DNA of 64,000 bases from Hirsutella rhossiliensis (lineage: Eukaryota > Ascomycota > Sordariomycetes > Hypocreales > Ophiocordycipitaceae): the NCBI RefSeq assembly GCF_020360975.1, contig NW_025408667.1, positions 8,308,001 through 8,372,000 on the forward strand, written 5' to 3'. Within the stretch, counting starts at the first letter, position 1, and each line of letters begins with the position of its first letter. A model generated the notes under the pieces. That model had not been told where the DNA came from. It saw only the letters and a list, made by a program, of their open reading frames with translations, and made no database searches. Both the position numbers and the translations under genes were made by a program. Of this stretch, positions 35,085 to 46,176 are shown one piece after another.

Positions 35085-38000
35085 TTACGCCTCTTTTTCC
35101 CGGTTAAGCGAGCAATATATTCTTTAATAAGGTCTTAGCTATTTACTATATCTTTAGCCTCGACCTATTAGTTATACTTAGCTAGCTATTCTTTCTATTT
35201 AATAAGGAAAAAGGTATCGCCCTTAGATCTCTTTTAGTCTTTAATCTCTTAGACTTCCTATTCGCCTTTATTATCCTTTAAGTTTAATATTAGTAGGGTT
35301 TCGCTATCTTTATAGGTGCCTTTACGCTCCTTCTATAGCTCTAAGAGACTAATATAGAAAACGTTATAGAGGCGTAAGTACTTCTTAAGGAGTATAAGAC
35401 GATATACTTACTTTCTAATAGCTTATAGGACCCGAAACGGTCTAATATACTTAGGTAAGAGTTTTCTTTTTTCGTCCTTAAGGTATAAGTTCTTTATCGA
35501 TAATACTATAAGGTCTCCTACTTTTAGTATAAGCGGTTAGTGCCTTAAATCGTAGTATTTTACTTACGATTTAATAGCCTTTCCTTAGTATTCCTTAAGC
35601 CTCTTTTATAGCTCCTATAGCCTAGTAACTCTTTCTCTTACTTTAGGTACCCCCCTTTAAATAATATCGTCCTTAGTATTAATATAGAAGTTTAGTTAGT
35701 AACCTATTAACGCTTTATTAAGTAATAACCTAGTTATCGCGTTCTTTATATTATTATATATAAATTAAGTAATACGTAAAAGTAACGCTTAGTTAGTTTA
35801 TTCTAAGTTAGTAAAGTATCTTAAGTAGTGCTATACGGCTTAGTTTATTTATTCTATTTACCTATCGGTTTATAGGTAAAATACTATCGATAGCCTATAT
35901 TTTACTTATAAGATAAAATAGAGATCTAACTAGAACTTACTTATAAATAAGGACCCTTTATCTAAGATAATGCCTTTTAAAGGTCTATATATTAATTTAA
36001 CTTAGTAATAAAATAATTCTACTAGCTCTAGGGCTATTATTATCTTAAAGATAGGAAAGAAGAGGTAATACTTAGTATATCGGTCTACGATTACTAAGAT
36101 TATATTAACGTTTCGTCTATTATACTATACTTTAAGTAGACCTATAGTAAAGTCTATTAATAATTCTTCCTATAGTTATATAGGATATAGTAACGATTAT
36201 ATAGTACTATAGGGGCGATACCTCTTAGATACTATACCTTAATATACTAAGTATAACTAAATATATTTATTTACGTCTTTCGTTATTCTATCTTAGTAGA
36301 AGTTCCTCGCTAGTAGTTTATTAGTATATCGGGAGCTAAAGTATCCTATTAACGGATTATTATAAAAGAGCTATATTAGCTCTTACCGTAAGGCTACCTT
36401 TAAAGGTACTACGATACGACCTTTCTATAGTAGTAGTCTATCTAGGCGTACTAACTAGAAACCCTTCCCTTTTAAGAAGTCTTCGGTCTCCTTTAGCCTA
36501 CTAATTACTACGTTAACCGACTAAGTACGTTTTAGTAACTCTAGTAACGGTTCTAAAACTTCTACTATATAAACCTTTATATAATAGGCCGCTTCTTTAG
36601 CGGTTTTCCTTAAGAGTAACTATTTATAACTAGCTCTCTCTTTAGCCTAATCGGCTAATCGTTTAGGTCTCGCGCCTAAATTATTATAGTTTCGCTATAG
36701 ATAAGCTTATATATTTTCCTTATATAAAGGCACTTTACTACGCTTATATTAACTCGAGGTAAAGTATCTCTTTACCTATAAAAACTCCTTATTATTTCTC
36801 TATATAGATACGGTATTAATAGTAGCTAGCTTCGCTTATAGCTCTAGTAATAGTTTTATAGATAGGGGCTTCTCGCCCTTATATCTAGGTATTCTTAATA
36901 GCGCGTTTGCTAGGTTAGATTTACCTATATAATACTTAATTATAAAGTTAAATAGTACTAAATATATATACTATCTTACTTACCTCCTATTTAGGGAGGT
37001 CTAGTATATAAACGTCTAAAGGTTATAGTAGTCCGATAATACCTTTACTTTATACGCTACCCCTTTAACGTAATATCGCTAGTATTTAAATAACTTAACG
37101 ATAGCGAAGAGTTCTTAGTCTAGAATACTATAATTAAGTTCGGCTCTAGTAAACTTCCTTAACTAAAATATAATCGGATAATAACGCCTTTCGTTATTAA
37201 GTTAAGAGATAATCCTTACTATTGCGAATTACGATATATCTATTTTAATACGAATACGTCTTTCTAGATCGTAATATCGGAGGAGTAGGGCTCCTTAAAA
37301 AGTATCCTTAAGAGCCTAAAACGCTGCCCTTTTAGTAAGGTTTAGCTCTATACTCCTTAGCTTCTTTTTATTCTTACTCCCCTTTAGTAATATAGTTAGG
37401 GGCGCTATAACTCCTAAGTACTTATATATAAATCGTTAGTAAAAATTATAGAACCTAAGGAAAACCTAAATATTATAGTAGGTTATAGGTTTAGGCTATT
37501 AAGCTATTGCCTCTACCCGTTAAGGGTCTATTAATACCCTATCGATAGATAATATAAACCTAAGGAACTTAACTAACTATTAATAAAAGATATACTTCGA
37601 TAGTTTTATATAGAGCTCTATAGCCCTTAGCCTTTCTATTACTTATCCTAAGTATTTAGTATATTCTTCTCTCGTTTTAGAGTATATAAGGATATCGTTA
37701 AGGTAGACTATATAGATTATATCTATAAGCCCCTCGAGCGCCTAATAAATATAGCTCTAAAACGTAGCTAGTACGTTAGTAAGTCTAAAGGGTATTACTA
37801 GGTATTCGAAATATCTATAACGCGTTCGGAAAGCGGTCTTTTATTTATCTCCTTCCTAAATTTAAATACGTTAATATATATTCTATATATTAATCTTAGA
37901 AAAATACTTAGCTCCTTAATAGCGGTTAATAATCTCTAAAATAAGGGGTAAAGGGTACCGATTCTTTTATATAACCTAGTTAAGTCCTCGGTAGTTTATA

Positions 38001-39980
38001 TATAGCCGTAAAGTACTATCCTTTTTTAGAACGAAAAGGATAAGCGCCCTAGCTAGGCTCTTTAACTCCTAGATTATTTTCCTTTTTATTATATCTTAGA
38101 TCTAATCGCGTAATACTTAGAGTTCCCTTTATAATAAAGGGTAAATCGGTCTATAAAAAGGTTCTATATTAAGGATTAAATTAATAAAGTAATCCGTTCC
38201 CTTTCTAGCTAGTAATAAATCGGATTTATTAGCTAAGAAGGTATCTTTAAACTAGTAGAGAGTTAATAGGATTTCGGCCTATTCTTCCTATAAAATCCCT
38301 TTATCTTTATCTTTATTTAGTAGCGGGATTAGCTTAGGATTAAGCGCTATTATATATACCCTTACTTCGTTCTTATATTCCTAAAGGAATTTATAAGGAT
38401 TTTATAAGGTTTCGCTGCTTAGTTAATACTTAAACTACTACTATCGTTTCTATAGGATAATATAAATATATTTATCCTTTAAGGTAGTAACTAATAAAAG
38501 GATTAGTACTTAATCGTTTAGCGTTAACTTATCGGTACTAATATAAAAATAAGTAATTATCTTTTCGGTGCCCCTTATATATATTATATAGAGCGGTACT
38601 AACTATACTCTATACTCCCTTACCTTACTATTATTAAGCCTTAATAACTTAGGGTATAATAGCGCTACTTATAGTAATCCTTACTATTAAGTAAAGTATA
38701 CGTCTATAAGGTTAACGGTACTATAAGTATCTAAGTATATAGGGACTTTAATAGGGTTTCGCCTTAATATCGTTATAAGAGTTTTACCTAACTATCCTAT
38801 AGGTATTAAGTTTACTAAGAGAGAGGCGTTTACCCCAATATCTTACCTTTTCCCTATTTTATAGTATTAAGTCTAAGAGTCTTTACTAGGGTTTTTACCT
38901 TTAGAGAATTAGTATATTCTATAGATAGGTATCCCGGCTTATTATATTAGAAATATATAATTCCTAATTAAGTAAAAGATCCTCTTCCTTAATAACGTCC
39001 CTTAGTTTAGCCCTTAGTAAGTATATCGCTAGCTTACTAATTATCGGTCGAATTAATAGTATTTCCTTAACGATTTAGCCTAGCTTATCGGCCTCTTTAA
39101 TTCCTTCCCCTATATATACCGCCTTAAGGTATAGCACTACTTTTATTCCTAGTTCCTTTAAGGGTAGAAGTAGTATTAATACGTCGCCTCTTATTAGTAG
39201 TAGTATCCTAATATCGTTAGGCGACTTATATAAGCTCTTCCTATTAGTAGGTATAGATAGGTATTAAATAAAGGTTAATTTAGTCCTAAAGTTATAGCTC
39301 TAGCTTAGCGAAAAACGTAAGAGTACGCGCCTTTTTTAATAGGTATTCGAAATACCTCTTTAAGGAGTTAAGGTATAAGCTAAACTTTAAGGGGGACTAG
39401 CCTTCTTATTAATAAGCCTCCTTTAATTACGTCGCTAATAGTATCTCCTTATTTATAGTATCCTTAATTAAGATAAGTATCTATTCCTTAAAGTATACTT
39501 AATCTATACTATATTTAGTTCGGTTAATCGGCGTTTATTCTTTAAGGTATCGGCGCTATCTCGCTTTATAGTCGCTATATATATAATCTACCGCGTAGAG
39601 GATCTTCGTTTTATCGCGACGAAAGTATCTAGGCGCTACCCTAAAGGCGTCCTTTAGATCGTAAGTTTAGTCTAGACGTTTCTATATATTAGTAGGTTAG
39701 GATAATTAAGCGATATTTTTAATCTTAACCTTACTACCGCGACTGCCGTCCGATTTAAGGGAGTAGGACTATCGACGCTTCCCTAAACGGATAGCGATAG
39801 CACTAGCGCGTTTAGCAATTTCCTCCTCTAATTATATAACGCGATCTTATAGGCGTTTCGTCTCCTCTAGCTCTTTAACGCGCGCTTATAGGGCTATAAG
39901 CTTTTCCTTACGAGATAGTTATCTTACGCTTATAGGTAGCGATATCTTTAATATAGTTATAACGCCGTCTATAGTAGGGG
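35085..39980 (-). pseudogene. Gypsy-3a gag-pol polyprotein with chromodomain
   Basis: Read on the minus strand, the capsid region lies at about 39700-39200, with the L-K-F-x3-L-x-x-L motif of fungal Gypsy gag proteins near 39380. RT has Y-L-[D/N]-D-I-L-I-Y at 37684-37716. The integrase (about 36450-35650) shows the zinc-binding segment, the L-V-I-V-D-R-x-T-K core near 36080-36110 and the Q-T-D-x-Q-x-E motif near 35850. A chromodomain follows at about 35240-35110, with F-L-I-K-[W]-K and a distal I-K-E-Y. All stops fit RIP. Its 3' end faces the antisense gene. Confidence 0.85.
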
Positions 39981-40149
39981 TCTATTCCGAGGATATATCT
40001 TCCTATTCTTTATCTCCTAAGTAGATACTTAATATACGTAACGAAGAGGCCTTAACTAGTTAACTATTACGTCGCGCTATAGGAGCGTTATATAGTCTTC
40101 TCTAAGTAGCTATCTCTACTAGGTAACTAAAAAGGGAAGCTTTAAAAAT

Positions 40150-40406
40150 TATAAGGGAATATATATTACGGTACGATTAGTTAGGTAGTAGAGATAGCTA
40201 GAGGTACTACGCTATATATATTATATTCTCCTCGTTATAAGATTAAAGCTTATAAGAAGAGGGATTTCTCCTCTTTAGTTAGAGTAGCGAGTAGTCTATA
40301 ATATATAAGCGGGGTAGGCATAATTCCCTGCCGATACCCTGCTAATATATTAGTACTACGTACCTAAGTGCTTTATTAGCCCGTACCTCTTAGTAGCGCT
40401 CTTATA
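40150..40406 (-). repeat. Gypsy-3a 5' LTR
   Basis: A 257-bp partner of 32600-32856; differences are of C/T and G/A type. Confidence 0.92.
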
Positions 40407-40517
40407 CCTTAGAAATCTATATAACTTTACTATAATTCCTTATTAAAGTAACTCCCGCTTAAATACTATAAGAGACTAATATATACGTTAGTTAATTCTT
40501 TTACCCTAGGCATTTAT

Positions 40518-41155
40518 TATAGGATACCCTATAGTCGATAATCTAGGTACCTATAATAGTATCTACTTCCTTTAGAGAAGTTACCTTTAACTCCTTAAGG
40601 ACCTTATAAAAAATAAACTTAGAAGCTACTAAGTAAACTCTAGGAAATAACCTAGAAATCCTAGAAATAATAACCTAGTAGATTATATAGATATTTTATA
40701 GAGATTTCCCTTATAGATATAGTATATAGGGAATATACTATAATTTCCTAAGTAATAATAGCTCCTTAAGGATTATAGTAATATTTCCTTAAGAAGTTAC
40801 TATAAGGTTATAATAGGGAAATTATAGGGAAATACCTATACCTACCTAGGGAAAATACTAGGAAATACCGCTAATATACTATACTAACGTTATATAATTA
40901 TAAGGTTAAGATATTACTTAGTTAATGCCTTAAGTAAGGTCTTATACTCGCTATAGTATATATAAAAGATAGAGAACCTATTAGATCTTAAGCGGGTAGA
41001 AAAGGATATAGATAGTTATTACTACTCTTATTTTAACTTATAAGACCGGTAGCTAGTCTATATTTTATACGCGTATTAACGTATAGTAGCTAGTCTATAT
41101 AATACGTTTAAGTATATCCTATAGCTAGTCTATTTAGTTACTTATTAGACCTATA
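40518..41155 (+). repeat. Element D LTR (copy B)
   Basis: This 638-bp LTR starts TATAGGATACCC and ends ACCTATA. It aligns with 8977-9707 apart from the tandem 23-bp expansion found only in copy A. The D leader follows directly, so it acts as a 5' LTR. The 110 bp before it (40412-40517) continue the unidentified ORF region interrupted by Gypsy-3a. Confidence 0.75.
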
Positions 41156-41535
41156 CTAGATCTAGGTAGACGGTAAGGTTAAGTACCGGCCCCGTACTAA
41201 GGGACTAGTATATAATAGTAAAGCCTTTCCTACTATAAGAACCCCTTTATAATTTATTAAAGGAAGAGCTCTTAGTATTAAAGAAGACCTTAAGCGAGTT
41301 AATAAAAATAAACCTAATCTACTTAAGTAGCTCCTTAGCTATAGCCTTAGTACTCTTTACTTAAAAGTTAAATAGCTAGCTATAATTTTACTATAATTAC
41401 TAAGCCCTAAACGTAATTATAAAGAAAGACTAATACGCGCTACCTTTAATTATAGAGATACTATAAACGCTTATAAAGGTAAAGTAGCTTATAAAGCTTA
41501 ATACTATAGTAGTATTCTAAATAATTTAAAGACTA
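41156..41535 (+). pseudogene. Gypsy-type RT N-terminal fragment joined to the D leader
   Basis: After about 65 bp of D leader the sequence changes to the start of a Ty3/Gypsy RT (about 41225-41530). Visible motifs are P-L-Y-x-L, E-E-L-x-V-L-K, S-S-S-x-A-x-A-x-V-L-F, Y-x-A-L-N and L-P-L-I. It breaks off before the catalytic Asp pair, where the un-RIPed island begins. Gag and protease are missing between leader and RT, so an internal deletion formed this copy. Confidence 0.7.
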
Positions 41536-42073
41536 TTAGCACTGCGGCAAGAAACGCAGTGAATTAAACCAAGATCGCAATAGACTAACAAGCTCAGCTG
41601 GATTCATCGACGGCCACGAACACCCCGATGGCCAGGTTTCTAGTAGCTATGGGCATCGGTATTATTTGATAAGGAGCGCGGCATTGATAGCTGCAAACAT
41701 GGCCGAGCGCTAGTTTCGATGGCAAATTCAAGGGGCAAGCCAACAGAGCCCAGAAATGTGCTTTCAACCGCTGAGGGCTGACATCGCAGTCACTTTGGTC
41801 GACTACATGGTCCGGAAGACGATATCTCGCTTGACACATGCTAGCAACTTCTCTCCCTTGTTTAGTGTTCTGTCTGTTTGTGCGTCCGTATACAGCCGCG
41901 GGGAAAGGCACTAAATATCGGTAGGGAAACAGGTCCTAACCGGCATCGCTCTCTTTTCCTCGTCTCCACTTCCTCTCTCCCACCCTCTCCGCTACATCTC
42001 TCTAAAAGCCGCGGCCACAGCTAGATAAGACAAAATAAAGAGAAGAAGTAAGAAGTAAGATACTCCAAGGCAC

Positions 42074-42092
42074 TTTTGCCTAAGAGGCAAAA
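42074..42092. repeat. Short inverted repeat (8-bp arms)
   Basis: TTTTGCCT and AGGCAAAA are separated by AAG. The arms pair perfectly. It might be a factor-binding palindrome or a chance hairpin; no gene is close. Confidence 0.4.
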
Positions 42093-43259
42093 TTATGTCT
42101 CATCCCTAGGTGGCAGGCAGCTTTCTCTGCTTTCTACCTTGTCGTCTTCTCTATTCCTTGCACTTGCATGTGTGCTTATGAATTAGACTCGGACTTGGGC
42201 TTTTTATCTATAAAGCTGATCCGAGCGGGCCTGTGGGCTCGGTTTCGATCGGGCTGAGCCTCTTCTAGCACCTCACCAGCCGGCGAAGTCCTTTCTACTC
42301 ATCATCGTAGTGACCGCTAACGTTTTATCGGTTTTGCTGATTTACTCCAAGTTGCCAGGGCCTGGTGAGGGCGCTCCCTCATGGACTTGCTGATTTTGAT
42401 ATTGAGTATACGACCTATGAATTGCTGACTCTAAAGTACCCAGTTAGACGATAAGATTGAACGAAATATCAACTTAAAGGACGCATTTATAAAATTTACA
42501 TAAAACCGAGCAGGCCGTTTAGGCTGTGCCACACTAGAGCGTGAAACGGAACAGGTTGTGCTGAAAATCCACTCCCACACTAACATCTTACCCTTAGAAA
42601 AGCGGCGCTGCTCGACGAAGACTGGTTTTGCCTAACGCGCAATGGACAAGCACAAGGCAGCTGTGGAAACGAAACCATGCGGGAAGCGCCGCTGTATGTG
42701 TTGGGCGGCCTCCAGATACAGCGGCTGTCTGCCTTTTTAAACTTTAGCACCTGTAGCAGGCTAGTCTTAGTTGCGCAGTCAACTAATCCAAGCTGGGTAT
42801 CAGGACGGCACAAATCTGAGCTGGGAGTTCAAGATCTCTCGCTCTTTCCGGCTTGTTTCTCCTTTCTTCCCTTCATGTGGTTTGAGGAAACTAGTAGCAG
42901 TCGCCAACTTTGAACTCGGTATGGACTACGACTTTAACAAGCATCCTATGGGTGAAGACAGATAAAAATAGCGAAAAGAATAAACAGTAGATGAACTGCC
43001 GGAGAGCTGTTGCTTTTATCTGGATCGAGGTAATTAAAGGCAGAAGTCAAGTGTCTATTTTAGCCGCCCCCGCGACTAAGTCGTGGTCGCCCTAGCAGGG
43101 TGTTAGGGTCAAAGGGGGAAGTTTCGGTCAAGTCGATCCGGAGTTTCCATTGAAGTCTTTTGCCTGAATGGAGCTAGCCTTGCACTTCGGTCTGTAACAC
43201 CGCCCTCAGACGAGTGTTATGCCAGTGGACAATCCCCCTTGTAGTGGTGAAATTCCCAC

Positions 43260-43266
43260 TATAAAG
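43260..43266 (+). promoter_or_regulatory. Putative TATA element
   Basis: TATAAAG lies 168 bp upstream of the chosen ATG of the seven-helix gene, in un-RIPed unique sequence. Position and match fit a core promoter element; no transcript data are available. Confidence 0.35.
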
Positions 43267-43433
43267 ACTTTTGAGGCCGGTGGACAGCTAGGGACTGAAC
43301 ATTTTCCAGTTTTTTAAGTATTTAGGGAGGCTTAATCGTTGTCGTGCAGGCCGATCCCTTCATCGCGTCCCTTTTATCCCTTCCCATGCATCTCTGTTAT
43401 CCCATTCATTCCTTTAGGGGAAGGTCAGCCTAG

Positions 43434-44760
43434 ATGGAAAACATCAATTCCTTTGCAGTGGAATCGTGGACATACTCTATTCTCAGCACTGTCTTGATTA
43501 TTGGTAGGATCGCTCTGCGATGGAGGACCCAGTCGTTTTCCGGCTTGTCCGGCGACGACTTTCTCATGGCTGCTGCAATCGTAGGCCGCCGCCCCCTCCC
43601 TCCGGGCAACGCCCCGGATAACAATTAATTTTCGCTCTCACACTTACATGGCACAAACAGCCGCTTTCCATGGCCGGAACCGCGGCGTCGTACATTATCG
43701 AAGCAGAAATGCACGGCTTGGCGAATAACGGGTACGAGACCTCAGGCGCGGCTGTCAATAAAGCCATGTGCAACTCGGGATACTAAATCAACATACAGCC
43801 TGACTCCCGAGCAACGCAATGCCCTAGATCCGGACAGCGACGAGTGGCGCTTAAGGGTCAAGGGCTCCCAGACCCATCTCGCCGGCTGGCTTCTCTATAC
43901 GTCCCTGCTCTGGATACTCAAGCTGTGCTGGCTCTTCTACTATAGACGACTCGGTGATCGTGTAGATCGCATGACTCTCAAGGTTACTCTCGGATTTTCA
44001 TTTTGCGCCGTTACCTTCCTTGCGGTCTTGTTTACCATCCTATTTGGCTGCTGGCCCGTTTCAAAGCACTGGCAAATCAACCCCGATCCTGGGAGTATGC
44101 CGCCGCGTCTGAACTCTATGTAACTATTAGCGGGAAGATCGCTAACGCATGTTGACCTAGACTTCTGCTATCCGGCTATATCCGAACTCCAGGCGTGGAC
44201 CGTGGTATGCACTAACCTAACGACCGACTTATACATCATGACGATCCCCATCCCAGTAAGTGCAACTGTTTCTAGGCCAAGCTGGTAGCTCTAACGGATG
44301 ACGGTAGATGATTTGGCGTGCTCGCATCTCGATGATGAAGAAATTCGGTCTCGGCACCATGTTCTGTGGTGGACTCATCACTATCGCTTTCGGCGCCGCC
44401 CGATGTAGCCTGATTCTACAGGACGACTCTAAATCTGGAGAATCTGCCGCACGGTGGTCGGACCGTGAGACCTTTGTTGCCATCATCCTCACCAACGTCC
44501 CCGTTCTCTTTCCGCTTATACGTCAATATTTCCGGCATACTAAGAACGTCTCTTACCGTGGCTATAACGGCACCAACGGCGATTCAATCCGGTCCCGCAG
44601 CAAAGGCGGTGTCGTCTTAGAGCTCCCAACGTTATCTGGGGAGAGCGCCGCGACCGCGAGAAATAAGCCAAAGAGCCAGAAAAGCCTACCCACCTTTACG
44701 CGGTATGGGCATAATGAGTCAGAGGAAGCAATCATCGGGATCCCAGCCCACGCGACGTAA
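43434..44760 (+). CDS. PTH11-like/SAT4 rhodopsin-domain integral membrane protein
   Basis: This is probably a seven-helix plasma-membrane protein of the fungal rhodopsin-domain (SAT4, PTH11-like) family, whose members include GPCR-like receptors; no ligand can be inferred. Exons are 43434-43580, 43661-43731, 43799-44094, 44161-44255 and 44308-44760, giving 353 residues with no stop or frameshift. Introns of 80, 67, 66 and 52 nt are GT-AG, with branch-like TACTAAA, GCTAAC and TCTAAC in introns 2 to 4. Seven hydrophobic segments are seen. Family signatures are D-D-F-L near residue 43, E-x-H-G-L-A-N-N-G, L-T-P-E-Q, W-Q-I-N-P-D-P-G, T-D-L-Y-I-M-x-I-P-x-P and R-E-T-F-V-A. The C-terminal tail is polar and Lys/Ser-rich. 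It is the only intact host-type gene here. Confidence 0.88.
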
Positions 44761-44936
44761 TCTGTCAAGTTAAGGTCAGCAGTATGGCCATCTACTAAGC
44801 TGTAGGCAGCATTGTCTCTATTAATTTAGTAAGAGCTAATTATTCCCGCTTTCGTATGCTATCAAGCGTCGTCCACTGTTTGGTCTGCTGAGGACAGGTT
44901 GTCGAGCGTTATTAGGCAGTCTCATATATCTATATC
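44761..44936. other. 3' flank of the gene up to the Copia LTR
   Basis: This 176-bp un-RIPed sequence would hold the 3' UTR. No clear polyadenylation signal is seen. The last five bases, ATATC, are the expected target-site copy of the Copia-E insertion; the partner lies beyond the window. Confidence 0.5.
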
Positions 44937-45414
44937 TCTCGCGAAGAGAGATGCGAGAAGTACATATAAAATACACGAAGGTGAAATTAGAAGTAAGGGG
45001 TCGGATAGGCAGGGCAGAGATGTTTGATTCTTGCGGGGGCAGCAATTGCGGAAGGGGAGTGATTATTATATTGCCTTAATTATTATTCTTTCCTCTATCT
45101 AACGCCCCTCTTTATACCTATCTAGCATCTTAATTTAATAAAGAAGATCCTACTTAAAGAAGCTATTAATATCCTCTTAACTACCGAGCTTTTTACTGGT
45201 TTTTCCCCTCCTTTCTAGCCGTTACTAGCATATCCGTCTTATCTCTCGCTACCTCTATAAGAAGCTATCGCTACTTTTACTTCCCCTCTTACCCCTACCC
45301 TCCTCTCTATACCTCCTTTTAGCTCCTTCTTTTAAACCGGTTTTTTAGCTTGCTTAGTCCCTCTTACTAAGGGATATCTCTAAGAACTACGAAATTAGGC
45401 TACGCTTCGCGGTA
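44937..45414 (-). repeat. Copia-E 3' LTR with a RIP gradient
   Basis: This 478-bp LTR lies next to the unique island. Its first 140 bp (to about 45075) keep many CA/TG, while the remainder is almost fully converted. Confidence 0.88.
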
Positions 45415-45713
45415 TACCCCCTTAGCTATAGCCTGCCCTTATAGAAAGGGTAAAGCTAAATAATTAGGCCGGTAAGCGTATAGAGGAGGTCTTAGTCTAT
45501 ACTTATCCCTTACTCGAGAAATCCGGGTTTTAGCCCTAGGCTCTTTTAGACCTACTTTAGGAAAAGGGGCCTAAGGAGGAATTAAGTCTTATAAGAAAGG
45601 GGGTCTTCTCTAAGGATAAGTCCTTAAAAAGGGGGCCCTTAAGAAGAGTAAGTCCTAATTAAGCTAGGGGCCCTCTTTTAGGATAAGTCTTAGTTCCTCT
45701 CTTTAGCTATAGA

Positions 45714-46176
45714 TGTCGCGAAGCGTGGCCTGATTTCGTAGTTCTCGGAGATATCCCTTAGCAAGAGGGACCAAGGAAGCTAAAAACACCCGGTGTAGAA
45801 GAAGGAAGAAGGAGCTAAAAAGAGGTGCAGAAAGGAGGGTAGGGGCATAAGGGGAAGTATAAGTAGCGAGAGATAAGACGGATGTGCCGGCAACGGCTAG
45901 AAAGGAGGGGAAAAACCGGCAAAAAGCTCGGTAGTTAAAAGGATATTAGTAGCTTCTTTAAGCAGGATCTTCTTTATTAATTGAGATACTAGACGGGTAT
46001 AAAGAGGGGCGTTAAATAGAGGAAAGAAGGTTAATTAAGGCAATATAACAATTACTCCCCTACCTTTATTGCTACCCCCGTAAGAATCAAATCTCTCTGC
46101 CCTGCCTATCCGACCCCTTACTTCTAATTTTACCTTCGTGCATTTTTATGTACTTCTCGTATCTCTCTTTACGAGA
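45714..46176 (+). mobile_element. Copia-E solo LTR, only lightly RIPed
   Basis: This 463-bp LTR in plus orientation lies inside the minus-strand Copia-E, flanked by ATAGA (45709-45713 and 46177-46181). It retains many CA/TG dinucleotides and shows the original termini, TGTCGCGAAG and TTTACGAGA. It is the best template in the window for the family LTR. Confidence 0.9.

Larger units (their letters stand above)
32600..40406 (-). mobile_element. Gypsy-3 copy a, complete chromovirus-type element
   Basis: Two LTRs of exactly 257 bp and a 5-bp duplication CCTTA (32595-32599 and 40407-40411) define a 7807-bp insertion. Gag and pol run on the minus strand, so the 5' LTR is the right one. Between the pol end (about 35085) and the 3' LTR lies about 2.2 kb with a two-intron ORF on the opposite strand. 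A second copy starts at 57839. Confidence 0.92.
41536..43433. other. Unique non-RIPed intergenic region upstream of the PTH11-like gene
   Basis: Normal CA/TG content starts abruptly near 41535. I see no convincing gene here. Short open frames (for example 41594-41911 minus and 42677-42913 plus) lack domains or supporting signals. A strongly pyrimidine-rich plus strand at 41945-42005 resembles the CT tracts of fungal promoters, but no gene follows it directly. The 3' part carries the likely promoter of the gene at 43434. Confidence 0.7.

Noticed and set aside
41594..41911. 105-codon minus-strand ORF in the unique island
   Set aside because: No domain, no promoter or splice context, no family resemblance; length is within chance for un-RIPed DNA.
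42580..42965. Overlapping short ORFs of 64-78 codons on both strands
   Set aside because: They overlap each other in several frames and show no protein-like motif or conserved start context.
43564..45045. Minus-strand ORFs opposite the five-exon gene and beyond its 3' end
   Set aside because: Those opposite the gene are shadows of its exons; the last lies mostly in the Copia LTR.
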